Part shown: in pieces, positions 1 through 11,280 of the stretch
How the letters are laid out: every line of letters begins with the position of its first letter
Position numbering within the stretch: position 1 is the first letter of the stretch
NCBI RefSeq assembly: GCF_033958435.1
Contig: NC_134161.1
Coordinates: forward strand, 13,764,001-13,828,000
DNA length: 64,000 bases
From: Carettochelys insculpta
Taxonomy: Eukaryota > Chordata > Testudines > Carettochelyidae
Reading direction: 5' to 3'
Translations under genes and position numbers: made by a program
The notes under the pieces: model-generated
What the model was told of the DNA's origin: nothing
The model's input: only the letters and a program-made list of their open reading frames with translations
Database searches by the model: none

Positions 1-1394
1 TTTTTTTGTTCAGAGTTAATGCACTGGGGTGCTGCTCTGTATTGGGGCAGTGCAATAAATAAGCAACAGTAACCAAAACACTGGTTTCTGTAGTACAAGC
101 AAGCAGATAAATCAATGAGCTAGATTCTGTGTATGTAAACCCAGAGTAACCTCATTGAAATTGACAGGCTTGCTCAAGGGTGGTTAGGAAAGAAATGAAA
201 TCCAAATCTGGCCCAACATCTGCTAAATTTAATAAGGACAAAACTGGAAGGGAAATTAATCTAGAGTTTGATTCCCCAGAAGCACACACCTGTGTAATTC
301 CAATCACTTGAATGGGGTTACTCCCTATTCTACTGAATGAGGCTTGGAAGTGAGTCAGGCTCATTACTTCTGACTCCACTGGTGCATTTAAGAATCACTA
401 TTTGCATTCCCACTGTCAACACACACACCCAGGATCAGATGGATAGATTCCTGGATGTTAAGGCCAGAAGGGATCACTGCGATCATCTCATCTGTCTTCC
501 TGCACAACACAGGCCAGAAAACCTCACCCAGTAATTTCTCCCACAGCACCAGTGGCTAGATAGGCATTTGAGTCGAGCCAGGTTGCCAACACTTGCGATT
601 TCCCCATGAGCCTCCCGATATTTTGGTGCTGCTCTTAAATCCCCACTTCTGAAGTCAGGCCTCAGAAGAGTCTCAGATTTTATCTTATAAATCAATTTCT
701 AGCCCTCATGATTGCAGAGAAAAGCTAGAAGGCTATGATCGCAGGAAATTTTTTTTAAAAAAGTGATTTTTAAAAATAACTTATTTTTAAGCCAAATTTG
801 TGATTTCTTTGGGTTAGACATATGATTTTTGACCATTTGAGGTTGGCCATTCTGATACCCGTGCAATAATGGCTGTATTTTGAACATTCCTGTTTACTAC
901 CATCATGTGGTGAGGACCCTGTGTGACAATTAGGCAGGGAACCTTTAAAGTGGGTGCCACAGGAGAAAGAGAGAAAGAGGAGTTAGCCTGATAGAAACCT
1001 TCAGTAGTTCTCTTATTAGTGCATTTCTCACTATTTGCATGCACTGTCATTGGCTGGAAGAACCACAGTGCTCTCTGGTGGCAGAACTTTCAGCTTGCAA
1101 CTCCAATTATTTCTTGAATTGGATATTTTGCTTTTGATGTAGGCTGACAGACCTCTGCCAGCTTAAGCCAGAACAATGCCATCTTTGCCCCTCTCCTTCT
1201 CTGGCCTTTAGCTCAGCACGTCTCAGCCAGACCAGAAAATCTGGGTCGGTGTATTCATGAAGACTTTTTGAATTACACACTAACCATGGAAAATCAAACT
1301 CCATTCACAGATAATTCACAAATTGCTCAAAGGGCTAAGTTTATCTTGTAACTTAATCATCAGTGCTTTTTCACCAAAGTATCCAAATAATCAC
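1..1394. other. Intergenic DNA, no gene recognised
   Basis: No coding region can be supported here. Open frames are all under 80 codons, overlap on both strands and resemble no known family. One stretch near 434-540 looks like a CR1 3' untranslated fragment and is listed separately. An A/T-rich patch lies around 745-800. Confidence 0.5.
434..540 (+). repeat. CR1-like 3' untranslated fragment
   Basis: The text reads like the diverged tail of reptile and bird CR1 LINEs: a gene-desert phrase 'aaggccagaagggatcac', then 'cacaacacaggccagaaaa'. The match is from memory of the family and only about 100 bp long. A RepeatMasker search would decide it. Confidence 0.35.
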
Positions 1395-1590
1395 AGTGGT
1401 GACAGTGGTGCTATGTACCTCTCATCCAAACATCTCAAAGTGTTTCAAAGGTCACAGCAGCCTCAAGAAAGAGGAGAGCTTCTACAGCACAGCAAACTGA
1501 GGCCCCAAGAAAGGAAGTAAATTGCCCAGCATCATACAGCAGGTCCGTGGCAGAGCTGGGACAAAACTTCGGCTTCATGAGTTGCTGGCC
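1395..1590 (+). repeat. MIR-type SINE relic
   Basis: The order of landmarks fits the MIR/CORE-SINE body in sense orientation. It runs from 'cagcctcaagaaagagga' through 'gcaaactgaggcccc' and 'agtaaattgcccagcatcat' to 'ggcagagctgggacaaaac'. Divergence is high, as expected for an ancient amniote SINE. Confidence 0.5.
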
Positions 1591-3117
1591 AATGTATTAG
1601 GTACAAAACCATCTCTCCCTGTTCTCTTGGCCCACTGGGCTTGTGCATGGTACAAGAGCTGGATAAGCCAACTTTACAAATAAAGAAATGGGATTCAGGA
1701 GCCTCAGTGAAGGCAGAAAGTCCTGCAGAGAACATGTAAGTCAGATATTCCCCTCCCACACACCTCCTTCTCTTCAGTGGTCTGTCTGAGTGACTGATGT
1801 GTTTCTGCATTCATGGAAAAGATAACCTTATCAAACCAAAATCACTGGGGGAAAAAAAAAAGAGTATCATCTAGCCACTTCTGATAGAGATGCATACCAT
1901 GCCATCAGGGTACAGTACATATTATACAACCCATGAATTCCAAGGATATTTCTAATTATTACTGTGAATGGTGTCTCATCAGGCTTTTCCAGTATCTTTA
2001 CAAATGCCTGATCCTGTGCTCCTACAATGCCCCAATGCTCCCATGGAAGTCAGTTGAAGTTTACCTTCCCACGTTAGAATCAGACCAAAATGCTAATTCT
2101 TAATGTCTTCCTTACTGTGTAAAACAGACTTTTGGCTCCTTGCTGTACTTTTTTTCCTAATGTCAACCCAGCAAGCTGATAGTATCGAGAGTCCAGGTTC
2201 CCAGTCCTCTGCTCTGGCTCTCTCCCTATATTGATGTATGTGTATAAATAAGCACAAAAAGCCAGCAGCTCAAGTCGCCTCAATCTGCTACACCTGCACT
2301 GGTTACTAGGCCTGGGATGTGGACCTATGAAGAGGAAAGCCCACCAGTAGAAGGCTGGGTGCAATGGTGAATAGGCAACTGATGGCAATGTGAGGAGGAA
2401 GCCTGGCTGAGGACTAGAAGCTGTATGAAGATTGCAGCTTGCAAGAACTCTTTTCTAGGCAGATGGGTAGGCCAATGCTAGTGATTTGGCTGGAGTCTAG
2501 GAACCTGTTATGGTTTAGGGCAGGTTGTTGCGTCTAGGCCTGTCTCTAAAAGCTGTCCTGGAGATTCTTTGGTTTTCAGTTTCTGGTGGACTGAAATTAA
2601 AGGTCTTTGTTACCCTGGAGGGGGCTGAATTCTATGGAATGCCTGGGCTGGAGAGGTTAAGCTATAGCTATAGCTAAAGTGGACTGAAGACCTATAGGGA
2701 AACTTACGCGGCTGCCTTGCATGGCCATGAGGGGATGTGCTGTGATGGCATTTCTGCCACATGTTGTCCTCTTTTTGTGTGTTCCTATAACTCAGAGTGG
2801 CTGGTGTGTGGTAACTAGCAAGTTAGCATATGACCAATCAAATCTATCACTTTGCGTACCTCTCTGTTCTCGTCTAAGGTTTTTCTAGAACACCCCTGTC
2901 CATAATACCAATGGGCTGCTATAGCATCTAATTACTGACATACATGAGAAGCAAATGCTTTGCTACCAGGTTAGGGGGAAAAAGCAAAGTCACTGCAAAG
3001 CATCTTAAGGCTGCATGTTGTGCATGTGCAGAACATAAAGCTTCTTGATTTCTCTCTAGAACTGAGGTGCATATGTAGGTCTGTGTATGGGATACATAAT
3101 ACAGTTGTAACCCTCAA
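1591..3117. other. Intergenic DNA, nothing recognised
   Basis: Only short chance open frames occur. The longest is about 100 codons on the minus strand at 2080-2388, with no recognisable motif. No repeat family could be assigned by eye. Confidence 0.4.
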
Positions 3118-3300
3118 CATGTGAACTTGAACCTGGGACGTCTGGAGCTTAGTGCAGAAGCCTCTACAATTTGGACTAAAAGCCAGCTGCCTCTCAGCTA
3201 CAGCAGCAGCACAGACTCATTCTTTCTCTGTGTAAGTGGTTTAGGTGCCACTCCTTGGGACAATTAGGCACACCCAGGAAGTGTGTGGGTTACACATTAC
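3118..3300 (-). repeat. Probable tRNA-derived SINE relic
   Basis: The reverse complement of the 3125-3140 region gives a B-box-like 'ggttcaag'. The following text ('ctaaaagccagctgcctct') recurs in altered form near 32210-32250, so the two are probably copies of one SINE family. The family was not identified. Confidence 0.3.
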
Positions 3301-3464
3301 AAAACTAGTATTGCATCAGGATTTACGGTGACATTTTTCACGACAAGAGACCAGGAGTCACTAAAACCTGCAAGATAGAATTGCCTGTTCGTGGCTTATG
3401 TTTGCATATTTGTTGTTTGCTGTCTTATGTTTGCTTATCGGCTTTGCAATCACCATGGCATCTG

Positions 3465-3640
3465 AGCAGTCTCACAACAGCCCTGTGAGGTAGAGCTGTA
3501 TCACTTCCACCACATTACAGATTGGGAAACTGAGGAATAGAAGGCACGATGTCACTTTCCAAGGTAACACAGTGATTTTTGGGGACAAAGCTGGAAACCA
3601 GACCCTGGTATCTTGATCACAGTTTAGTGACCTCATGGCA
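3465..3640 (+). repeat. MIR-type SINE relic
   Basis: Sense-strand MIR landmarks appear in order: 'agccctgtgaggtagagc', 'cattacagattgggaaactg', 'aggaatagaaggc', 'aaggtaacacagtga'. The copy is diverged and ends near the phrase 'ggaaaccagaccctgg'. Confidence 0.5.
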
Positions 3641-5997
3641 CAACCTTCCCTAATGATAATGTGAGAGCTTTGTTCCATTTCAGACATTTCTCATTTTACT
3701 CTCTTTAGGCTAGTGTAAGCCAATGGACAGATTGTCCAAAACAGGCCAGTCCAAATAAAGTCCAAATCCTTAAGGCAATGTCCACATCCCTTTGCTTGGG
3801 GACAGTTTCACAGCAATACAAAAGATCTTAACACCAGATTTCTGCACTCCCTAACTTGAAATGAGGCAAGGGTAAGGCTGGGAGGTGTACTCCCCACCTC
3901 ACTATGTAGCTCTGTAGATCTATTGTGGAGAGCATCTACTCTGACCCTGGACTTATCTGTCTGTTTCCCCTCTATAAGAGGCTAGAAGCCTTTTGTAGCT
4001 GGCTTGCTGTAGCTGACGCGCTTGTGCCTAGTCATGTGCCCTCTGATGACAGCTCCCAGTTCTAAAGGTGTTACAGGTAATAAAGACTTGCAGGATCTCT
4101 TTTACATGTCCTAAGGCCCACTTATACTCAGTGCTTCCTCGAGCTGCTGGAGAGCAGGACCAGTGTTCTTTCTATGTTTTTTCCACCTGTGGACAAAATA
4201 AATTTTGTTGTGTGCACCAAACCATGTGTGAATATGCACCACCGGCAGAAACACATGCTGCCCACTGTGGATGGCTGTGGACATTCTGCTCATCAGCTGG
4301 GTGACACCTGCATATTCCTGGGCAGCCACCCAAGCACTCAGCTTACAAGAACACTGAGCAGGAGCCAGCCTTGAGGCCAGCCCTTAGGTTCAGTGCATAC
4401 TTCCCTCTGCAACTGGCCATGACACATCTTAGACTGTGCTTGAGTCCCAGGGAGCACTAACTGAGAGTTGTGACTGCCCTTATGATCCCCATCTTGAAAG
4501 GAAGAAGCCTCTTTCCTTGATGGTATAACATCTAGAAAGAGCTGGCCAAGGAACTCCTAGGTTATTAAAGCAGTGATGACATTGCTCCCTTATTTTATCT
4601 TTCACTGAAGGACCTTAAAGCACTTTGCTAACTTCAGTCAAGCCTGACCAACCTGCTGTAACACTGATGATCTCAGTAGAGCCAGAAAGAAGCTAGAAAT
4701 CCTGACTTAGTGGTGGTTCTCAAACTGGTTTAATTCAAGGTGGGCTTGTAAGCCCTTCCAATTGACCCAGTTCAAAGCCCTGTGTGGACACTCACAATGT
4801 CATTTAAACCTGGCTTGTCTCAAGTTAGCTTGTGTCAATGACTTTACAAGTAAAAGCTAAACCAGCAAGACCAGTTTCATGTTGATGCATGTTTCCAAAA
4901 GGAGGCTTGCACCAGTTTAACCCAATACATTTTTAAAACAATTTGACTTCAGGCAGTGAAACTCCTGACAAAGCTCCCCCTTAATCTGTCTTACTACACC
5001 CCACTACATCCCAGGGTCAGGAACACAACCCAGAAGTCCTGAATCCAAATCCTCTGGTTTAATTGCTACAGCACACAGCCTTCCTGCCAAGCAGTAGCAA
5101 TCAAGTCATAGGTTGGTTTGGGTGAGGTGGGGATTTCATACTCAGAGAGGGATCATGTAGCCTGACCTCCTCTACAACATGTGCCATAACATTTTACACA
5201 GTTAACCCCTGTGTTTGTGTTAGACAAAAGTGTATTTTCTAGAAAGTTTTCCTTTGAAAATGTAAAGAATTTGAGAGTCATTTAGCTTTATGATTTGTTC
5301 CCGTGGTTAATCACCTGCACTATTAAATGAGTGCCTTATTTCTAATCTGAATTTGTCTCTCTTCAGCTTCTGAGTGCTAATTGCATAATATTATTTGGCA
5401 TCAGATCCCTACTTCTGTCCTTTTTAATGGCTTGTCCAAATTATCTTGAAAATTTACTAGCTTAGGTTGAAAAATGTGGTGGATTTTTACAGTGTTTGTC
5501 GCACAAAAATAATCACCTTTTTTCTTGGAAAAAATCAAAAATTGGGATCTTTGGAACAGCACTAAAAATGTACTTTGAAAAAAAAAAACACTGGAACCCT
5601 GCTTTGGAACATCCAGCTGCCATCTGTAGTCTCAGCCCTTGAAGGTCTAACTCAGGGTAGCGTCTGTCCTCTACAGAGTTCAATTACTTTGGGTGGACTC
5701 CTGAGAATGCAGACAGGTGAGCGTCCAGTAGCAAAGAACAACCATTTCACGGGGAAGAATCCACCAGATGGCAGTGTATCAATGGGAGCTGTTATCAGGC
5801 TGGTAGTCCACAGAAGCCTTTATTACTACAACATGAGTAAAGGCATAATTTCAGACCAAGGGTACATTGCAAAAACCTTCCCAACTAATTAAATGAATTG
5901 CCAAAATATAGGATGAGCCAAATCTCTTTCTATAAAGCTGTAAGCTGGAGATCTGTAACAGGAGGGGCATAACCACTGTTGCATCGATCTCTTTTTC
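3641..5997. other. Intergenic DNA, sparse repeat scraps
   Basis: No gene is supported. A short CR1-like phrase ('tagcctgacctcctct') sits near 5159-5175. The 105-codon frame at 5575-5892 begins in an A-run, has no known motif and is probably chance. Confidence 0.4.
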
Positions 5998-6131
5998 TTC
6001 AAGAAGTCTTGTGGCACCTTATAGACTGACAGATATTTGTTAGTTGATAGAAATATCTGTTAGTCTATAAGGTGCCACAAGACTTCTTGTTGTTCTTGAA
6101 GCTACAGACTAACACGGCTCCCTCTCTGATA
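5998..6131. mobile_element. Penelope-like element terminal repeat, fold-back copy
   Basis: Arms 6001-6038 and 6051-6088 are 38-bp inverted repeats with one mismatch around a 12-bp loop. Each arm carries 'gtcttgtggcacctta' followed by 'tagact'. The right arm continues into 'gctacagactaacacggct' at 6101-6119. The same text bounds the Penelope-like element at 11848-13853, so this is a short terminal-repeat-only relic of that family, joined head to head. Confidence 0.65.
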
Positions 6132-6209
6132 CTCTTTTTTTTCACCATCTTTCCTCTGTCACCTTAGTATTATTATTTTGTTTGTATCATGGTAGCACCC
6201 AATCAGGAC

Positions 6210-6462
6210 CAGAGCCTAGTTGTGTTTGGGTCGTTTGAAAGTAAGCCCCATCTGCGAAAGGATCCTTCCCGTATTTTCCCAAAGACGGAGTTTACTTTTG
6301 AAAGAGCCATGTCTCCACTGCTTTTCTTCTTTCGAAAGAAGCTCTTTTGAAAAAATATACAAATGAGGCACCAGATATGTATATTTGTGCCACATTTTCA
6401 TTTTAATTTTCCCTCATTTGCATACCTCTTTCAAAAGCACAATGCTAGTGTAGACATAGCTC
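6210..6462. mobile_element. Degenerate Harbinger-type MITE
   Basis: The right end reads 'gctagtgtagacatagct', the inverted form of the terminal motif shared by the Harbinger family of this window. A central palindrome surrounds 'ctttcgaaagaagctc'. The left end is poorly preserved, so the start is approximate. Confidence 0.4.
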
Positions 6463-6549
6463 TATGTGTAGACAGGGAATAGGGACTATTTTGAAATAAG
6501 CTATTCCAGAGGAGCTTATTTCAAAATAAAGCTGCTGTGTAGACATATT
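6463..6549. mobile_element. Very short fold-back MITE
   Basis: About 87 bp flanked by 'tatgtgtagaca' and 'tgtgtagacata'. It contains an inverted pair ('ttttgaaataagct' against 'agcttatttcaaaat') around 6490-6530. It is squeezed between two other MITEs. Confidence 0.4.
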
Positions 6550-6901
6550 GGCTATGTCTACACTAGCCCCTTCCTTTCAGAAGGGGCATGGTAATGCTAA
6601 TGACGCACTTCCATGAATATGAAGCACCTCATTAGCATAATAGTGCCTGTGCACAATTCGAAAGCACTATTTTTGAATCGTGCACCACCTGTGTAGATGG
6701 GGGCCTTTCAAAAGGACCCCCTAGGCTCCAAAAGCCCCTTCTTCCTATTTGGGTTTGATCCAGGGAGATCCTTTTGAATCGTGTGTGGACACTATTATGT
6801 TAATGAGGTGCTACATATTCATGGGAGAGCCTCATTAGCATCTTTCTGACTCGCTCATTACCATGCCCCTTCCAAAAGGAAGCGCTAGTGTAGATGCAGC
6901 C
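6550..6901. mobile_element. Harbinger-type MITE (352 bp)
   Basis: It starts with 'ggctatgtctacactagcc' and ends with the diverged inverse 'gctagtgtagatgcagcc'. Subterminal inverted repeats (about 'ccccttcctttcagaaggg' on the left and its inverse near 6864-6885) and paired 'cattagcat' blocks give a fold-back structure. No protein is encoded. An exact target duplication is not visible (att on the left, aat on the right). Confidence 0.65.
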
Positions 6902-7120
6902 AATATTTTGGCTTAGAGCCCCTGGAAGTGGTGCTTCCGTAAAGGGTGCTTCCAGGGGCTCCAATCCAAAATAAGAGTTAGGGTTAGGGTGTGGACACAC
7001 TGTTTTGGAATAAGTTTTGCTTATTTTGGGGCTTCCCTTTTGTGTGGACACATTATTCCAGAATAACAACTCTGGAATAATGTATTCTGGAATAACTCTG
7101 TGATGTAGACATACCCTTTC
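6902..7120. mobile_element. Fold-back MITE, separate family
   Basis: A palindromic block 'gcccctggaagtggtgctt' faces its inverse near 6940-6960. Repeated 'ggaataa' and 'tattcc' inversions follow, and the segment ends in 'gatgtagacataccc', a terminal motif related to the neighbours. It abuts the 6550-6901 MITE directly. Confidence 0.4.
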
Positions 7121-7151
7121 ATTCCTGTACTTGCTCCTGAAAATTAAAGAG

Positions 7152-7541
7152 TTATGCAGGTTTTCTGTTGTGTGCTTTCTTCTTGGCACAAACAGGGAGC
7201 TTGGGGTTCTTGCTCACTACCTTGACACATGCTTCCAAGGCTGAATTTCCTCGGGTACCATTTGCATCTTCCACTTCCACACTGTATCTCAGGTCAGGGC
7301 TTTGACCTAGATTGGTGGGGTAAGGGCAGGAGAGGCTGATGTCGATGGTCAGGCAGCAGTTTTTGTGACAGGTGATTTTAGTGCCCTGGAATTGGGACCC
7401 ACTAGCCCCTGACAGTACAACAACAAAAACATAGGTAATCTGGGGAGTGCAGTAGGGATGGGAAGATGCCTTGAATTCAAAGTGAAGGAGGACACTGAGG
7501 ACAGCAGCTAACCAGGAGAAGAAATTCAGAGATGCAGACAA
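7152..7541 (-). other. Unexplained 129-codon open frame
   Basis: The minus-strand frame begins with a hydrophobic, signal-like stretch (SLNFFSWLAAVLSVLL, about residues 4-19). It is later cysteine-bearing (C31, then CHKNCC near residue 58 and CP near 72) and ends lysine-rich (AKKKAHNRK). I recognise no family. A chance frame or part of an unrecognised repeat is more likely than a gene, because no splice context or start-site context supports expression. It lies next to the MITE chain at 6.2-7.1 kb. Confidence 0.12.
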
Positions 7542-8014
7542 AAGGCAAAATCATGTGAACTGAACTGGATTCTGAAGGATATAGCTTAGAACTCAACTCA
7601 TGGTGCAACAAACAGCCAGATGGCTAGGTATGCTACAGAAGCCCTTTGGGAAAGGAAAGGGGGCCAGGGTCAGTTCGACATGGCTATCCATTCCCAGAGG
7701 AAGAGGAAAAGGAAATGCAGATCATGAATTGTCTTCAGGGTCTCAGCAGGACCTGAGCCAACACAAGAGCAGGAGGCAGAAAGAACAGAAAACTGTCTTT
7801 GGCTGTTTCTTGTTCTGTGTATTCGTCAATCCCTGGAGCACAGTCTCATGGTCTGAAAGTTCTACGTTTCTCTGCAAAGATTCCAGAGCACTGATGTGCA
7901 TAGCTCTTTATGGGACCAGGGCAGCCAAGGTGTTTGCTAGTCCCAATACTAACCCCTCCACACAGCCATCCCTTAGAGATGGTATTGCAACACAGATGGT
8001 GGGTGAGTTGAGGC
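7542..8014. other. Intergenic DNA, nothing recognised
   Basis: The stretch holds a 142-codon plus frame starting at 7600 and running into the next MITE. Its composition is ordinary and it has no recognisable motif, so it is treated as chance. Confidence 0.35.
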
Positions 8015-8283
8015 CAGGTCTACAGTAGACCTGAAAATCAATTTCGGATAGACAATTCTAGCTACAGCAATTACATAGCTAGAATCGACATATTGGAAAT
8101 TGACTTTTGTGGTTGTCTTCACCAAAGAAGGTTGACAGGAGCGTCTCCCATTGACCTCCCTTAGTCCTCACAATAGCAAGGAGTACAGGGGTCAACTGCT
8201 GACCCCAGACAGATCAATTTGCACATCTTTACCAGACGTATGAAATCGAACTCTGGAAGATCAACCCTAACCGTGTCCGTCTT
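8015..8283. mobile_element. Degenerate MITE of another family
   Basis: The left edge reads 'aggtctacagtagacctg'. Inverted phrases recur inside ('attctagctac' against 'tagctagaat', and 'gatcaa' blocks). It runs up to the target duplication of the next element. The right end is not defined and may have been lost when that element inserted. Confidence 0.35.
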
Positions 8284-8286
8284 CAA

Positions 8287-8703
8287 GGCTATGTCTACAC
8301 TAGCCCAAAACTTTGAAATGGCCATGCAAATGGTCATTTCGAAGTTTACTAATGAAGAGCTGAAATACATATTCAGCACCTCATTAGAATGCCAGCAGCC
8401 GCAGCACTTCAAAATTGATGTGGCTTGTCCAGACGGGGCTCCTTTTCGAAAGGACCCTAGCAGCTTTGAAATCCCCTTATTCCTAACAGCAGATAGGAAT
8501 AAGGGGATTTTGAAGTTGCGGGGGTCTTTTCGAAAAGGAGCCCCATCTGGACAAGCCACGTGTGAGCCACGTCAATTTCGAAGTGCCACGGCTGCTGGCA
8601 TTCTAATCAGGCGCTGAATATGTATTTCAGCGCTTTATTAGTAAACTTTGAAATGGCCATTTATGTGGCCATTTCGAAGTTTTGGGCTAGTGTAGACACA
8701 GTC
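8287..8703. mobile_element. Palindromic Harbinger-type MITE (417 bp)
   Basis: The whole element is one long imperfect palindrome centred near 8490 ('ttattcctaacagcagatag' region). The left half (gaaatggccatgcaaatgg, cattagaatgccagcagcc, ctccttttcgaaagga) returns inverted in the right half. The ends are GGCTATGTCTACAC on the left and, inverted, GACTGTGTCTACAC on the right. A 3-bp duplication CAA (8284-8286 and 8704-8706) fits; AAG is an alternative if the ends are shifted by one base. Both long frames here are mirror shadows of the palindrome. Confidence 0.8.
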
Positions 8704-8706
8704 CAA

Positions 8707-9744
8707 GGAGCATAGACAAGCACCGACTGGGATAAATCACTTTCCAGCACAGCCACGAGGGGTGCAGCTTTTGTCATGATCAGAAATATTGTTTTTTTCT
8801 GTTTGCTTTGCCTTTGGCAACTAGTTCTCTCACCTCTTTGCCCTCATAATTTGGGACACTGTCCACTTGAAAAGATAAAGGTCTGTAGAAGATATTGTGT
8901 ATACATGCCCTACTACTTCATTTCTGCTGCAGTCCAATAAATTGCGGTCCCATGATTGTCATTACTCGTTCCATCATAAATGATTATGGAGAGTCTCTTT
9001 TCTTGCTCATATGGTAGGAGACTGGGCTTCTGCAGCAGGAGGATCTGAGTTCTATCCATGCGGCTACTGTAAAGTACCAGCCAACGTACGTGACATGGTA
9101 CTGTGGTATTGTGAGTGACCATGGATTTGTAACAATCTCTCATGTTTCAGTACAGCTTTTCTTCCCAAAGGATCTCAAAGTGCTTTGAAAACTCTATACA
9201 CAAATGTTGTGCAGTGTGCTATACGTTAGATATTCTCCATACCAGAAGTGGTTGCAAAATACAGCTACTTCTGGTATGGAGGGTACCTAATGTGCAGCAC
9301 AATACACAAAATGGGGTGGAGAGGACAATTTTTGGGTCACAACAAGATAACCCCCCATATGCTTATATGAAGTGCCTTATGGGATCTTTAATTTCCAGGC
9401 AGAGTAGCTGATTCATCTGAAAGTCCCCTTTGTGTAAAACTAACAGAGCTGAATTTGTGGGAATTTTCTGTTGGTGGGGGGTGGTGTCCATGTGAACAGA
9501 AAATGCAGTTTCCTCAGTCAAAATTTCCATGGGCACCTTACTGAACTGATGCAGTGCTGTATAGGAAATGTAGTTTGGCCAAAGAGCCTGGCCAATAGTG
9601 AAGAATGGGACCTAAGGTATTCAAACTATAATTCCCATCAGGTGCCATGGCCCCTCAAGCAGATATAAGTTAATGTCACATTGACTTGAAACAAAGCATT
9701 TTGATTTGGGAATCTGAACATGTTTTGTGTTTTTTGTTTTTTGG
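8707..9744. other. Intergenic DNA, nothing recognised
   Basis: Only short frames occur. A small inverted pair ('ccataccagaagtgg' at 9237-9251 against 'ccacttctggtatgg' in inverted sense near 9265-9281) marks an unclassified fold-back around 9230-9285. Confidence 0.35.
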
Positions 9745-9895
9745 GGGATTTTTTGTGAAGAGAAACTCATACCTCAGAAATCTTCCAGACTTCTTTGAGG
9801 GGGTCAACAAGCATGTGGACCATGATTATGCAGTGAATAAAGTGTGCTTAGATTTTCAGAAAGCTTTTGACTAGGTCCCTTTGTAATATGACAGA
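9745..9895 (+). pseudogene. CR1-type LINE reverse-transcriptase relic
   Basis: The reading frame ends with VCLDFQKAFD, which matches the conserved reverse-transcriptase motif A region of CR1/L3 LINEs (usually LDFQKAFDTVP). An in-frame TAG follows at once. Only about 50 codons survive and both ends are lost. Confidence 0.55.
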
Positions 9896-10524
9896 GTTTC
9901 TGGGCACAGCTAGAGAAATAAATCCAGGGTATCCTTGCTTAAAACTGGGCCACTTACAGCCCCAGGCTGGGATTTCCTTCTCACTAAAGCAAATCCAATC
10001 AGCCACTAAAGGACCTCTGCCAGCCCCACTGGTCAGCTAGAAACCACGCAAGAAAATCCACAGATTTCTCAGCTACTATACCAGCCCAGACTAATAACCA
10101 AACCAAACTAATAACCAAACTCCCTCTCCCAAACTTAGGGGAGAGGTTTTAAAACCTATTTCACCAACTCTACACAGGTTCTCCCAGGCCCCAAAGGGCT
10201 GAGCCACGGTCCCCAGTCAATAGACACTTGGATCTTACCCAAAAACGGCACGCAAAAGCCCAAATCCTTTTGATTGGATACACTGAAATGTTTTAAATAA
10301 AATATTTTCAAAACTTTGAATTCGGCAAAAGATTTTGCTTTTTCAACTTTGCTGCACAATTCGGGTCAATTGGGTTGGGTTTTTTGTTTGTTTTTGTTTT
10401 GCGGGTGGTTTGTTTTTTATTTCTTTGTTCTTTGTTTTGTATTTTATTTTTACCAGCTGTAAAAATGAGTGACCTGCTTCTAAGGTCCAATAGGACAAAG
10501 CCTGCACGACAGGGAGCGAGAGTA
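9896..10524. other. Intergenic DNA, nothing recognised
   Basis: There is a T-rich low-complexity run at about 10377-10450 (gtttttgtttgtttttg type). No gene is supported. Confidence 0.4.
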
Positions 10525-10975
10525 AATATGGGTGGCAGTGTGGCCTAGTGACTGAGTGTGGGAATCAGGACATGGAGTAGCTTTGGAAAGCATTTAGTAT
10601 TATGGCTGTGTGAACACAGACATCCCCCTAAAAGTTGGACAGTGCAGCCACTGTTTGTCAGTTCTTTTGCTAACAAAATATTTCACCCTCAAAAAGCGAC
10701 ATTTACACTGTTGGCAAGAAGTCTTCCTGCCAACAATATGCTGTTCACACTGGCACTTGCTCTGGCAAATCTTTTGTCTTTTTGCTGGGAGGGAAATTTA
10801 GCAGCTCTGAAGGACAAAAGTTTTCTCCTTCAATTGTGGATGTAAAGACATGGTTTCAGTCAGTACTCACCTTGGGCAAAACATCTCACCTCTCTGTGCT
10901 TTAGTTTTTCCCCATCTGTTTAAATGGCCTTACCTTTGAACAGCTTTGAGAACTTTGATGAATATAATTAAATCT
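10525..10975 (+). repeat. MIR SINE split by an insertion
   Basis: The MIR head ('ggcagtgtggcctagtgact', about 10531-10550) and body ('caccttgggcaaaacatctc' onward, about 10869-10975) are in the same orientation. They are separated by roughly 270 bp of foreign DNA at 10576-10846. A 7-bp repeat GACATGG sits on both sides of that insert. Confidence 0.5.
10576..10846. mobile_element. 271-bp insert inside the MIR copy
   Basis: It is flanked by GACATGG at 10569-10575 and 10847-10853 (the 8-bp extension differs by one base). A 7-8-bp duplication would suit a hAT-type element, but no clear hAT terminal inverted repeat is seen. Internal phrases such as 'acaaaatatttcaccctc' and 'gttggcaagaagtcttcc' have weak inverted partners. 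The family is not identified. Confidence 0.4.
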
Positions 10976-11125
10976 TTTCAAAGACTATTATTAAATGAAT
11001 CAGAAGATGACTAGATGTGCTAATGGCCTCTTCTTCACCCCAAGTTCCTGCATAGTGAGGTCCTTCCAAAGCTTCATTCCTTCAAGCAACTGAGAAGGAG
11101 GAGGTGTTAAAGATTGCTAAAGTGG

Positions 11126-11280
11126 GAGACAAGTATCAGAGAGGTAGCTCTGTTAGTCTGTATTTTTGAGAACAACAAGAAGTCCAGTGGCACCTTACTG
11201 ACCAACATATTTTGGAGCATAAGTTTTCATGGGTGACAAAGCGGGTCTTTACCCACAAAAGCTTATGCTCCAAAATAAAG
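11126..11280. mobile_element. Penelope-like terminal-repeat relic, fold-back
   Basis: It begins 'tatcagagaggtagctctg', then 'caagaagtccagtggcacc', then 'ttttggagcataagtttt'. The last phrase returns inverted as 'aaaagcttatgctccaaaat' at 11257-11276. This is the same family as the element at 11848-13853, terminal parts only. Confidence 0.6.

Noticed and set aside
6976..6990. Telomere-like 'ttagggttaggg' near the MITE train
   Set aside because: Only two units inside a MITE; far too short for an interstitial telomeric array.
8161..8617. Two 132-codon frames on opposite strands with similar sequence
   Set aside because: They are mirror shadows of a palindromic MITE, not a gene pair. The same applies to frames at 27018-27390 and 35137-35297.
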